From Closterium sp. Naga37s-1 (lineage: Eukaryota; Streptophyta; Zygnematophyceae; Desmidiales; Closteriaceae): a DNA stretch of 64,000 nucleotides. The stretch lies in NCBI GenBank assembly GCA_947471745.1, contig CANJKZ010000952.1:638001-702000 (forward strand). The letters run 5' to 3'. The notes beneath the pieces were generated by a model. That model was not told where the DNA came from. It worked only from the letters and a program-made list of their open reading frames with translations, and did no database searches. A program made the translations under genes and the position numbers. Below are positions 22,046 through 32,026 of the stretch, piece after piece. How positions within the stretch are numbered: the stretch's first letter is position 1; each line of letters starts with the position of its first letter.

Positions 22046-25000
22046 TCAAGAGGAGAGCAAGTGAGGCAAGACGGGCACAAGACCCAGCTGAGTGCAGAAG
22101 CGCTGATGATCACAAGGCGGAAGTGCCTTGGTGAAGACATCAGCAGTGTTGGCCTCAGAGGCCACGTACGCAAGCCGCAACTGACCACGTTGCTGTAGCT
22201 CACGAGCAAGGAAGTAGCGGAGAGCAATGTGCTTTGTTCTGTGCTCCAGTCGCTGCTCTCGACACAAGGCCAGCATGGCCTTGTTGTCTACGTACAGGAC
22301 TGGAGGAGAACGAGGCGGCTCTCCAAGGTCGGTCAGCAGGTAGGTGAGCCAGCGAAGCTCCTGTGCAGCCATGGCCCCGGCGTAGATCTCAGCCTCACAA
22401 CTCGAGCCAAGAACAGAAGACGAGCGAGTAGCCCGCCACGAAACAGAGCCGGAACCAAGGCTGAAGGTGTAACCCTGTGACGACCGCTGCGTAGCCTGGT
22501 CGTCAGCCCAAGAAGCGTCCGCGTGCCCAGTGAGGACCACTGGACTCCGCCCTCCAAGCACTAGCCCCATGCCCGACGTACTGCACAAGTAGCGCAACAC
22601 CCTCTTCGCTGCAGCCATGTGCTCTGGTCTGTGTCTCCCAGGAGCAACATAGCGTGCCAGAATGCTAAGAGGGTATGCAAGGTCAGGTCGTGTGCAGGTC
22701 ATCAGGTACATGAGGCAGCCAACAAGCTCTGGGTACGGGCCACTCGACTCTACGGACTCATCCGAAGGCAGAGCTGAGAGCGAGTGGCGAGTAGACAGAG
22801 GAGTGGCCTGAGGCGAGGAGTACGTGAAGCCGAAGCGCTGAAGGACCTGCTGCACCATGTGTGACTGAGTCAGGGTAATGGTGCGGCGTGCTCTGTCCCG
22901 GGTGATCTGCAAGCCAAGGTAGCTGCGCAGTTCACCCAGGTCTGTGCACGTGTGTCTCTTCTGCAGCTCGGACTTCACGTAGGCGAGTCCAGCAGTGTCA
23001 GCTGTGGCAAAGACCAAGTCGTCGACGTACACGAGGATGTAGAACGGCGGCAGAGAGGTGTCGGTGCGTAGAAACAGCGACGGGTCGGCAGTAGAAGGAG
23101 CAAACCCAAGAGCCGCAAGTGTAGTCCTCAGTGTGTCGTGCCACTCACGTGGCGCCTGGCGGAGACCGTAGACTGGACGCCGGAGACTCCACTGGGTACC
23201 AGAAGGGAAAGACCCAGTGAAGCCAGGTGGGCGACGCAGCCAGATCTCCTCGTGCAGGCTGCCCTGCAAGAAAGCTGTGCTGAAGTCAAGAGAGTGCAGC
23301 TCGTAGTCACGGTGAGCAGCAACGTGCAGCAGTACCCGAAGAGTGGTCATCTTCGGGGTGGGGGAGAAGGTCTGAAAGTAGTCAACTCCCTGCCGCTGAC
23401 TGAAGCCACGAGCCACGTAACGCGCCTTGAAGACAGGCGGAGAACCCGGCGGCCGCTTCACCCTGAAGATCCACATGCCACTGACGATGTTCGCCCCAGG
23501 AGGGGGGACAGCGTCAACGTAGGTGCCTGTGGACTTCCAGGAAGCCATCTCTGCATCCATAGCTGCCTGCCACTGAGAGGAGTAGGGACCCTCTATCGCC
23601 TCTGCGTAAGAGCGCGGAGTCGGGATGTCAAGTGCATCCGGGTCTCCCTCAGGGGTAAGCAGTACGGACACGAGATGAGGTGAGGCAGCTGCCAGACACT
23701 GGAACTCCTCCTGCCTGTCCTCAAGGACGTCCGTGCCAAGGGCACACTCACCCCCGACGGACGGAGGACAGACAGACTCAGACTCAGCGACAAGACTAGC
23801 AGCGTAGTCTAAGCGACAGCGAGCAGCAAAGTCGACGAGCTCAGTAACGAGAGCAGACGCAGCAGTAGACTCGAAAGAAGGGTCAGTGACAACAGTAGCA
23901 AGGAGACGCGTGACAGTAGGACTGGCAGCACGAAGAGAGTCCGACTCCGGGTCGGCAAGAGCAGGAAGAGAGGACTCAGGAGGAGAAGGCAAAGGGGCAC
24001 GTAGAGGAGCAGTGGACGGACGCAGAGACATCCGGTGCGTGCCAGGGACAGGAGGAGGACGCTGACGCGAACCGCGACCACTAGTGCGAGCAGCACGGAC
24101 AGGCGACGCAGGGCGAGACGCAGGCTCACGACGCTCAGCCAGACCTCCAGTAGGACCAGTGTAGGGAGAAGGAGCAGGCAAAGGGGAGGTAGACTGCAAC
24201 TGTAGCTGGGACGAGACAGGCTGTGGACACTCTAAGGGAGGAGGAGGACCAGTAGAAGGTGGAAGACCAAGAACCTGCTGCAGGAGTGGAACGAAGTACG
24301 GTCGAGGCCGCGCGGCGACGCTAGAAGCAGCAGGGACAGCACCAGAACCCTCAGCAGGAGCACCCGCTCCAGCAGCACCACCAGTAGCTCCAGAACCTCC
24401 AGCAGCACCAGGAGCACCCCCAGTAGGACTGCCAGCGGTAGTCTCAGCGCCAGCACCCTCAGCAGCACCAGCTCCAGTGCACCCAGGACGAGCACCTCCG
24501 GGACCCGCGACCGCAGCACCCTCAGCAGCTGAAGGACCTCCAGCACCAGCAGCACGCCTCCAGCGCCGGGCAAACCACTCACGCAGCTCCTGTGGAGAAA
24601 GTGGCTCCCGGCGAGACGAAGCACTCGGAGAACCTCCAGGCGGAGCACCTCCAGGCTCAGCACCCCCAGGCGTAGCACCCCTAGGCTCAGCACCCCCAGA
24701 CGTAGCACCCCTAGGCTCAGCACCCCCAGGCTCAGCACCCCTAGGCTCAGCACCCCCAGGCTCAGCACCCCCAGGCTCAGCACCCTCAGGCTCAGCACCC
24801 CTAGGCTCAGCACCCCCAGGCTCAGCACCCCTAGGCTCAGCACCCCTAGGCTCAGCACCCCCAGACATAGCACCCCCAGGCCCAGCACCCCTAGGCTCCG
24901 CACCCCCAGGTACAGCACCCCCAGCCTCAGCACCCTCAGCAGCACCAGAGTCACCAGTGACCTCGACAGGCTCGACTGCGTCTACCTGGGACACACCTGA

Positions 25001-28000
25001 AGGGGCAGGACCCTGAGGGGGGAGGGGGTCTACCTGGGGGGGACCTGGTACCAGGAAGAGTGGGGGTGGGGGGAGGGACGGAGTGCGGTAGGGGAAGAGG
25101 CGGTAGTAGGGGACCGACTCGTCAAACGTGACGTCCTGGGAGGACAGAACACGGCGAGAGGTGGGGTGGTAAAACTGCCACCCAGGCGCGTCAGGGGGGA
25201 ACCCCAGGAAGACGCAAGGAGCAGCACGAGGGGATAGTTTGTCCGCAGACAGGTCGCGGACAAACGCCCGAGATCCCCAGACCCGGAACGCCGACGCATC
25301 GCCAACCTTCCCCGTCCACAGCAAGGCTGGGGAGGTCTCCGGCCTGGAGACCCTGGGGTGGAGGTTGATCTGATGCGCCGCGTACCTCACCGCAAACGGC
25401 CACAGAAAATGGGGGGCAGCCGCATGCATCATAGACGTACGAGCGACGTCCATGACCATGCCAATGCGGCGCTCAGCAATCCCATTTTGCTGCGGTGAGT
25501 CCGGAAGCGTGAAGGTCTGACGGATGCCCCGTGCACGACAGTAGGCACGCAGAAGGCCAGAGGAGAACTCTCCGCCTCTGTCCGAGTGCAGACGCAGAAC
25601 AGGAAAGTCCGAGCCGAAGCTCTGCCTGAGCTGGAGACGAGCTGCGTGGATCCAGTCGATCAGCACCTCAGTGACATCACCCTTGCTGCGCAAGGGGAAG
25701 ACTGTGGTGTAACGCGAGTAGTCGTCAACAACGAGCAGGAAGTAGCGCTCGTGACCCTGTCCACGGACGCGGGCTGGGCCCCACACGTCCATGTGAAGTG
25801 TCTGCAACGGGGCCTCTGTCGGAGGAAACTGGGAGGAGTGAGGGGCAGCACGCAGGCGCCCCTCGACACAGGGGACACAGGCAGGGCCAGGGCCCTGAGG
25901 AAGGGGAGGGAGGGACCGGGGGAGACCGGACACAAGAAGACGGGAGGCCATACCTCTGAGCCGAAGCAGAGAGGGGTGGCCAAGGCGGTGGTGCCAGAGG
26001 AGAGTCTCGTGAGACAGGAGACGACACGAACAGGGGGCAGACTCAGGACCAGACCTGGATGCCGCAGCAAACACCTGACCCGACGTAACTACCCTACCAG
26101 ACTCAGCAACTGGAGGAGACGCAGTGGTCAGAGTGTACAGGCTCGACCCCGGCTGACGGGTGAACGTAGCCAGGTGTCGGCCTGTGCCAGCCTCTGTACA
26201 GTGGGTCACTCTCTGACGTGCAGGAGTGAACTGGTGGACCCCCGCATCCTGTAGGTCAGCACCACTCACCAAGTTCGTAGAGAACGAGGGGAGGTAGAGA
26301 CCAGACAGGGTGCCAGAGGGAGCCGCCGGACACGGGAGGACTGTGGAGAAGCGAGACAGGACAGGACCCCCAGAGGGGTCAGCCAGAGACACTGCAACCG
26401 GTCGACTCAGCGGTGTGAGTGTGGTGCGGTCCCGAAAGAAGGAGCGAGACGCCCCAGAGTCAAGGGTGAAGGTGAGGGAGGCCGAAGCCGACGCAGTACC
26501 TGAGAGCGCAGACTCACCAGTACCTGAGGACGCAGACACACGAGCACCTAGAGCAGCAGCGTCGCAAGCACCTAGAGCAGCAGCCTCACCAGGACCTAGA
26601 GCAGCAGTCTCAATGCCCGGATCGGGCGGGAAACACCGGTAACAGTCACCCTCATCACTAATAGACACAGCATACATGGCAGAGAGAATAGCATCAAAGT
26701 CAAGATCATAGATGGCAACACCCGCCCTAGACAGCTCACCCCAGCGATGGATCTCGGAGGCCTCCGGGAACCGGTGACGCCACGCGTCCGTCAGGCGGCC
26801 AAAGCAGCGCTGGGTGGGGTGGGCACCCCCACACTGCTCACCCGCACGGTCGCCAGTGCGCAAAACGTAGGAGCACGGACCAAAACCCCCACCCCGCTGA
26901 CGCGCAGTGTACCACTCACGAAGCTGCTGAGGGGACAGGGTGTCACGACCACGCTGCTGCTGCTGGCGCGAGCCACCACCGGAGCCACTCCTCTGCGAAG
27001 ACCCGCGACCAGCACCACCGCCACCCCCGCCGCCTCCGACGCCTCCGCCGCCTCCGCTACTGCCGCCGCCTCCGCCTCCGCCGCCGCCTCCACCTCCGCC
27101 ACCTCCGCCACCTCCGCTCCCACCGCCACCGCCGCCGCCACCTCCACCTCCACTGCCGCCACCGACCCCTCCACCCCCACCTCCACTCCCACCGCCACCC
27201 CCACTCCCCCAACTGCCGCCACCACCACCTCCACCGCCCCCGCTCGCTCCTCCAGCGCCCTTGCCCCCCTTGCCCTTGCCAGAGCGGCGTCTCCCGCTAG
27301 GGGCAGACGCCGCACCGACCGACTCAAGAACAAGGAGGTCGGCCGCAGCAGCAGAGGCAACAGAGGGCAGAAGGGGGGAGGGGGAACACCCCTCAAAGAT
27401 GGGGGTGCGCGGGTCACCACGAGAGGCCCCTACAGCGACTATGCTCTTCTCGGCCGCTAGGAGGGACTTCTCGAGGAGGTCAACAGTGAGAGTGGTGGGA
27501 CAGACAGAGAGAAAGTGGTCCCTGACTACGCGAAGGGAGTCAGGAAGGCGAGTGACTATGTAGTAAAGAGTGATGTACATGGGGGGGGAATTCCTGGCGC
27601 AGAAGTCAGGAGGGAGTGCAGCGCGGTAGCGAGTGTCACTAGTGCGGAGGTGCGTAATGAGGTCAGTGACTGTGGGAAAGGCAGCAAGATCAGGAAAGAG
27701 GTACGGTAGCATGAGACGGCTCAGTGCAGCAGTGGCAGGGGAGGAGTAGCGCGCAACTACAGCGTCGTACAAGGTCTGAGCACTCTTGTACTGACTAAAG
27801 TGCGCACGCTCGGAGGTAGGGAGGTGGCGACGCACAGCAAGACGTGCAGCAGCGTCGCGCGTGGCCCACAGGGAGCGAACAGTGGCGTCAGCATCAGCAG
27901 CAGGGGCAGTGGAGGTGCCAGAGGTGAGGTCAAAGAGAGAGAGGCCGTCTGCCCTATCGCACTGTAAGAACAGCTGCAGGTCATCTACCCAGACCTCAAA

Positions 28001-28051
28001 GTCAATGGCCCTACCCTCAGCGTCAAAGGCGAGAACACTAGGGGTAGCCAT
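22046..28051 (-). CDS. Complete copia gag-pol polyprotein of element E (2001 residues)
   Basis: One frame from ATG at 28051 to the stop at 22046. Approximate residue order: gag 1-235; glycine-rich run 245-350; zinc motif C-x13-C-x3-H-x4-C near 391-415; aspartic protease DSGAS near 531; pre-integrase WHHRLGHPS near 690; integrase MDVWGP near 755, LHSDRGGEF near 825 and NGIAERR near 852; GAEPG/GAEPR repeats 1037-1134; reverse transcriptase from about 1497 with YVDDLVFA near 1675; RNase H about 1840-1970 with DASWADD and DNKAML. The protein would be cleaved by its own protease into capsid, integrase and RT-RNase H. The active-site residues checked are present. The single fused frame, with no frameshift between gag and pol, is usual for copia elements. 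Confidence 0.96.
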   Translation of the reverse strand: MATPSVLAFDAEGRAIDFEVWVDDLQLFLQCDRADGLSLFDLTSGTSTAPAADADATVRSLWATRDAAARLAVRRHLPTSERAHFSQYKSAQTLYDAVVARYSSPATAALSRLMLPYLFPDLAAFPTVTDLITHLRTSDTRYRAALPPDFCARNSPPMYITLYYIVTRLPDSLRVVRDHFLSVCPTTLTVDLLEKSLLAAEKSIVAVGASRGDPRTPIFEGCSPSPLLPSVASAAAADLLVLESVGAASAPSGRRRSGKGKGGKGAGGASGGGGGGGGGSWGSGGGGGSGGGGGGVGGGSGGGGGGGGGGGSGGGGGGGGGGGGGGGGGGSSGGGGGVGGGGGGGGAGRGSSQRSGSGGGSRQQQQRGRDTLSPQQLREWYTARQRGGGFGPCSYVLRTGDRAGEQCGGAHPTQRCFGRLTDAWRHRFPEASEIHRWGELSRAGVAIYDLDFDAILSAMYAVSISDEGDCYRCFPPDPGIETAALGPGEAAALGACDAAALGARVSASSGTGESALSGTASASASLTFTLDSGASRSFFRDRTTLTPLSRPVAVSLADPSGGPVLSRFSTVLPCPAAPSGTLSGLYLPSFSTNLVSGADLQDAGVHQFTPARQRVTHCTEAGTGRHLATFTRQPGSSLYTLTTASPPVAESGRVVTSGQVFAAASRSGPESAPCSCRLLSHETLLWHHRLGHPSLLRLRGMASRLLVSGLPRSLPPLPQGPGPACVPCVEGRLRAAPHSSQFPPTEAPLQTLHMDVWGPARVRGQGHERYFLLVVDDYSRYTTVFPLRSKGDVTEVLIDWIHAARLQLRQSFGSDFPVLRLHSDRGGEFSSGLLRAYCRARGIRQTFTLPDSPQQNGIAERRIGMVMDVARTSMMHAAAPHFLWPFAVRYAAHQINLHPRVSRPETSPALLWTGKVGDASAFRVWGSRAFVRDLSADKLSPRAAPCVFLGFPPDAPGWQFYHPTSRRVLSSQDVTFDESVPYYRLFPYRTPSLPPPPLFLVPGPPQVDPLPPQGPAPSGVSQVDAVEPVEVTGDSGAAEGAEAGGAVPGGAEPRGAGPGGAMSGGAEPRGAEPRGAEPGGAEPRGAEPEGAEPGGAEPGGAEPRGAEPGGAEPRGATSGGAEPRGATPGGAEPGGAPPGGSPSASSRREPLSPQELREWFARRWRRAAGAGGPSAAEGAAVAGPGGARPGCTGAGAAEGAGAETTAGSPTGGAPGAAGGSGATGGAAGAGAPAEGSGAVPAASSVAARPRPYFVPLLQQVLGLPPSTGPPPPLECPQPVSSQLQLQSTSPLPAPSPYTGPTGGLAERREPASRPASPVRAARTSGRGSRQRPPPVPGTHRMSLRPSTAPLRAPLPSPPESSLPALADPESDSLRAASPTVTRLLATVVTDPSFESTAASALVTELVDFAARCRLDYAASLVAESESVCPPSVGGECALGTDVLEDRQEEFQCLAAASPHLVSVLLTPEGDPDALDIPTPRSYAEAIEGPYSSQWQAAMDAEMASWKSTGTYVDAVPPPGANIVSGMWIFRVKRPPGSPPVFKARYVARGFSQRQGVDYFQTFSPTPKMTTLRVLLHVAAHRDYELHSLDFSTAFLQGSLHEEIWLRRPPGFTGSFPSGTQWSLRRPVYGLRQAPREWHDTLRTTLAALGFAPSTADPSLFLRTDTSLPPFYILVYVDDLVFATADTAGLAYVKSELQKRHTCTDLGELRSYLGLQITRDRARRTITLTQSHMVQQVLQRFGFTYSSPQATPLSTRHSLSALPSDESVESSGPYPELVGCLMYLMTCTRPDLAYPLSILARYVAPGRHRPEHMAAAKRVLRYLCSTSGMGLVLGGRSPVVLTGHADASWADDQATQRSSQGYTFSLGSGSVSWRATRSSSVLGSSCEAEIYAGAMAAQELRWLTYLLTDLGEPPRSPPVLYVDNKAMLALCREQRLEHRTKHIALRYFLARELQQRGQLRLAYVASEANTADVFTKALPPCDHQRFCTQLGLVPVLPHLLSS

Positions 28052-29103
28052 GACCCTAGACGACTAGCAGCGCAAACAGTAGGGTGAGGACAGTGCAGTG
28101 AAAAGGCGCTGTGCTCACCAGACTGGGCAGGTCGGGCGGCCCTGAAGGAGGGCGGCGCGGCGGCTCGGCGGCTCAGCTGCTGGGCGGCCCGGCGGCTCGG
28201 CGGCTCCGCTGCTGGGCGGCTCGGCTGCTGGGCGGCTCGGCTGCTGGGCGGCGCGGCCGCTGGGCGGCTCGGCTGCTGGGCGGCTCGGCTGCTGGGCAGC
28301 CCGGCTGCTGGGCGGCTCGGCGGCTCGGCTGCTGGGCGGCTCGGCTGCTGGGCGGCTCGGCGGCTCGGCTGCTGGGCGGCTCGGCTGTGCTGCTGCAGGG
28401 CGGCACGGCTGGGCAGCAGGTGACGGGGCCGCAGGTAAGGGCGGCGGGGCCGCTGGTAAGGGCGGCGTGGCCGCGGGTAGGGTGGCGGGGCCGCAGATAG
28501 GGTGGCGGGGCCGCAGCAGAGGGCGGCGGGGCCGCAGGTAAGGTGGCGGGGCCGCAGCAGAGGGCGGCGGGGCCGCAGGTAAGGGCGGGGCCGCAGGTAA
28601 GGTGGCGGGGCCGCAGGTAAGGTGGCGGGGCCGCGAGGAAGGGCGGCGGGGCCGCTAGGTAGGGCGGCGGGGCCGCACGATGGGGCGGCGGGGCCGCGAG
28701 GAAGGGCGGCGGGGCCGCGCGATGGGGCGGCGGGGCCGCGCGATGGGGCGGCAGGGCCGCGCGATGGGGCGGCGGGGCCGCTAGGTAGGGCGGCGGGGCA
28801 GCTAGGTAGGGCGGCGGGGCCGCGCGATGGGGCGGCGGGGCCGCGATGGGGCGGCGGGGCCGCTAGGTAGGGCGGCGGGGCCGCGCAATGGGGCGGCGAG
28901 GCCGCGAGGTAGGGCGGCGGGGCCGCTAGGTAGGGCGGCGGGGCCGCTAGGAGAGAGGCGGCGGGGCCGCGAAGACAGGCGGCGGGGCCGCAGTGCAGGG
29001 CCGCTAGGGCGGCTCGACGAAGTGAGGGCCCGGAGCGCGACTCGGGCTGAGCGCGCTTCGGGCAGGAAAAAAAATCGATGTGGTGGGCCCTAAGCACAGT
29101 TCC
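28052..29103 (-). repeat. GC-rich repetitive leader of element E
   Basis: About 1050 bases of GCTGGGCGGCTCGG units (28140-28400) and GGCGGGGCCGC units (28420-29000) on the plus strand, with no convincing gene although open frames exist on both strands. It ends near AAAAAAAAATCGATGTGGTGGGCCCTA (about 29068-29093), the family leader motif, just before the primer site. Confidence 0.75.
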
Positions 29104-29127
29104 CAAGGGGGAACCTGCTCGATACCA
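29104..29127 (-). other. Primer binding site of element E
   Basis: The minus strand reads TGGTATCGAGCAGGTTCCCC immediately after the LTR, the same primer site as element B. Confidence 0.85.
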
Positions 29128-29259
29128 TGAGAAGATTTGAACAAGAATGAGTGAACTATGAAATGAAGTGAGTACAAATATGAAACCCTAATTGGTTGTA
29201 CCCCCTATGGGATACCCCACTATAGCCTACACAACAGCATAAGCTATAATGTTCTGACA
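29128..29259 (-). repeat. 5' LTR of element E
   Basis: 132 bases, apparently identical to 21702-21833 and followed by the duplicated target AAATG. Confidence 0.95.
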
Positions 29260-30813
29260 AAATGGTGCGAAGCCATGGACAGGGAATTAAAGGCGCTGGA
29301 AGACAGAAACACCTGGAAGATAGTGCCCATCGAAGTGGCACGCAACAAAACTATCCTCACGGGAAAGTGGGTCTTCCGCGTGAAGACGAAAGCCGACGGA
29401 ACAATTGACAAATTCAAGGCACGATGGGTCGTTCGCGGCTTCGATCAATTGCACGGACGAGATTTCACCGAGACCTTCGCGCCGGTCAGCCGACATACCT
29501 CTCTGCGAATCCTTCTCGCAATAGCTGCCATGAAGCGGAAGAAGCTCCGCCAAATCAACGTGGCCAACGCGTTCCTCTACGCTCCCGTCGACGCCGAGAT
29601 CTTCGCCGAGCAACCACACGACACAGACCCTAATCAAGTCTGTCAACTGCTGAAGTCCCTGTACGGCATCAAGCAAGCACCGAGACTGTGGCAACAGTGC
29701 CTACACGCCCGATTAATCCGCATCGGTTTTCGACAACTGCCACATGACCAGGGGATGTACCGTCTCACAAAAGCCGCTGAGTACATCCTACTCATCGTCT
29801 ATGTGGACGATCTGCTTTACATAGGCTCCACCGACAGCATCACCACCTGGTTCCAAGGGGAGCTGCAGCGGGACCTCACACTCACCGTTTCCTCTACCGT
29901 AACGCAATACTTGGGACTCAACATAAAAGACGGAGAGAACGCGATCTACCTCAGCACCGCAAAATACGCCGACACCATCGCAAAACGCTTCGGACTAACC
30001 CCAGCCACTATCTCCGTGCCATACCGCTACACCGCCGGAAATCACAAGGAAACCTCCACTCCGCTCGGACCTGCCTGCATACGCGACTACCAGCGAAAGC
30101 TGGGATGCCTACCCTTCGCAGCCGTTACCTGCCGACCGGACCTGTCATACTCAGCGAGCCAACTCGCCACCTATCTCAAGAAGCCCGAAGCAGAGCACAT
30201 GGCAGAACTTGATCGCGCACTGCACTACCTCGTCAGCACACCGATTGTTGGTTTAACCTACGACAAAACCGGAACCACGACGCCTAAACTAATCCACTAC
30301 GTGGATGCTGACCACGCTGGTGACTTAGACAATAGGCGATCGCGCACAGGCTACATCTACCGACTCGAGCCCGTCGGTCTTATCTCATGGAAGTCGAGCA
30401 AACAAGAACTTATTGCTCTCTCCTCTGCTGAAGCTGAATACATAGCACTCTGCTCAGCCACCAAGGAAGGACTGTACCTTCGCGAACTACTGGAAGAAGC
30501 AAAGCTGGCACAGTTACCCATCTTCTCTCTCTTCTGCGACAACCAATCGGCAATTCGCATAGCGAATAAGAACGGGTTCGCGAACCGAACGAAGCACATC
30601 GCCCTGCGATATTTCTTCGTGAAGGACGAGATCGAGAAAGGAAGACTCGAGATATCCTACTGCCCCACGTCCGAGATGGCAGCAGACTACTTGACCAAGA
30701 AACTCAGAAAGCAGAAGTTCGAGTACTGCATGCTGCTGACTGGACAAGGCCACGTCACCAGCAACGAAGGCGACGACACTCCAGAAGCGAAGGGGAGTGT
30801 TGGAAACATATAG
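29260..30813 (+). pseudogene. Reverse transcriptase and RNase H of element D
   Basis: Continues the D polyprotein after element E. Residues WCEAMDRELKALEDRNTW open the reverse transcriptase. GKWVFRVKTKADG, the fingers segment VNVANAFLYAP (read QINVANAF), and IVYVDDLLYIGS near 29800 follow. RNase H has HYVDADHAGDLDNRRS, ALSSAEAEYIAL and CDNQSAIRIA, ending in ADYLTKKL. This segment is one unbroken frame of 512 codons from ATG 29275. It is called a pseudogene only because the upstream gag-integrase part is broken and E separates the two. The last 16 bases of the frame lie inside the 3' LTR. Confidence 0.9.
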
Positions 30814-31225
30814 TTCGCGCTTCTGATGTGTCGAGCACTACAACGAAAGTGAAGCGAAGCAACAGCGAGTCAACCAAAGCGGTTGACAGAGAGACAACAG
30901 CAAGAGGTTGAGTGAAGGTCAAAGGTCAGCGACCTTTGACTCGCCGAAGGCAGCGCGACAGGAAGGACACATAACTGACTCGATATTGAGCAGTTACCCG
31001 AGTCGTCGCTGTATCAAACCGCAACAGCAGTTACAGTGAGTTAAACCTTTCGTATTCCTTGTAATCATATAAAAGCTTGTATCTCTTTGTTATTATCAAC
31101 TTATATTGTTTTCACATACCAGTGCAAGGTGGTTCAATCAGCTCACTAATACGCTTCCGCTAATACATCACTACTCTGAGTCTTTAGTCTTGAAAACGAT
31201 CCTAAGGGCTTTTCTCAGCTCAACA
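30798..31225 (+). repeat. 3' LTR of element D
   Basis: Starts TGTTGGAAACATATAG directly after the purine tract GAAGGGGAG and ends CAGCTCAACA, so the ends form TGTTG/CAACA. Length is 428 bases. A TATAAAA at 31068-31074 is a likely LTR promoter. No matching 5' LTR is seen in the window, so the right end is inferred from the inverted ends alone. Confidence 0.75.
31068..31074 (+). promoter_or_regulatory. TATA box of the element D LTR
   Basis: ATCATATAAAAGC within the LTR, in the expected U3 position for a copia promoter. Transcripts would start near 31100. Confidence 0.5.
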
Positions 31226-32026
31226 ATACTCGCTATGGCGGAAAAAACTATATTTCCTCCGCCAACCGAGACCGGTGTCATCACGGTAAATGTGAAATAA
31301 AACACAATCACAAAATCACGGATATTCGTGATATCGTGCCAATCATATTTTGTGGATATGTCGGCATTTTGTGTTAACGTGAAATGCTATAAAAGCGTGG
31401 GTTTCGTATGAATCTAAAACGCATTCCAATAAACCAGTCAAAAATAACGAGGCTAAACTTGGGCGGCTTGTCGGTGAAGGTTATTGCTGGTGATGTCGGC
31501 ATGTGGTGCGGAGGGAACACCCAACACACAAGTTACAGCCACGTCAACGAACACGACGCACGTTGAAACTAGTGGAACGCGACCAGGTGTACAGTACAAG
31601 GGCAAGTGGTTCGGTGACAGCGCATGACTGATCACGCGCCAAGTGACGTGTCATTCTGCGAAGCCTCTTCTGGGTAGCGGAAACGCGCCGCAGCGAGGCT
31701 GGGCTCGGTCGGTGCCCAAAAGCAAATGTGCGTGCTGGTTGATCACACTGATCGGTTTGAAGGTGCGGGGAACGGTGATGATGTTGAAGAACACATTTGT
31801 GTAATGGTTCGGTGAATTCTCGTTTGGCGACGAAACGCGGATTTGATGAAATCGCGTCTCGTGTATTCGCACTCACATCCCAAGCCAAAGCTGAGGAACA
31901 AGCTTCCCAAATGCGTATTAGGCCGACAGTCATCAGCACTCATCGAACAATCTCAGCAACTCAGCTCATCACCGTGACCTCCAACATCTTCGCCTCTCGT
32001 GTCCATCTCGCATAGATTTTATTATA
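31226..32026 (+). other. Intergenic region upstream of the DOMON gene
   Basis: AT-richer DNA without a supported gene. A TATA-like CTATAAAAGC is at 31387-31396, about 640 bases before the DOMON start codon, and could serve that gene if it has a long or spliced 5' leader. Short direct repeats of ATATC/GATATT type lie near 31320-31370. The open frames at 31544-31939 (minus) have no recognisable domain. Confidence 0.4.

Larger units (their letters stand above)
21702..29259 (-). mobile_element. Copia-type LTR retrotransposon E, intact and recent
   Basis: 7558 bases with two 132-base LTRs that appear identical, target duplication AAATG (21697-21701 and 29260-29264), primer site, leader, one unbroken gag-pol frame and polypurine tract. 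It lies inside the integrase/RT junction of element D, in the opposite orientation. Everything needed for autonomous movement is visible, so this may be an active or very recently active copy. Confidence 0.97.
18060..31225 (+). mobile_element. Copia element D, a different lineage, split by element E
   Basis: Coding parts at 18079-21701 and 29260-30813 belong to one polyprotein interrupted by E (duplicated target AAATG). Codon use is less GC-biased than in A/B/E, Gag has a classical CCHC knuckle, and the 3' LTR is long (428 bases). The 5' LTR and primer site are missing at the junction with C near 18050. The element is therefore truncated and also carries stops. Confidence 0.85.

Noticed and set aside
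24232-25016. Open frames with LGVLS or APPGS repeats opposite or shifted to gag-pol of E
   Set aside because: They are shadows of the 15-base minisatellite, and the same occurs in A and B.
28111-29106. Open frames of 129-373 codons in the leader of E
   Set aside because: GC-rich repeats without stops; no domain and no consistent start among relatives.
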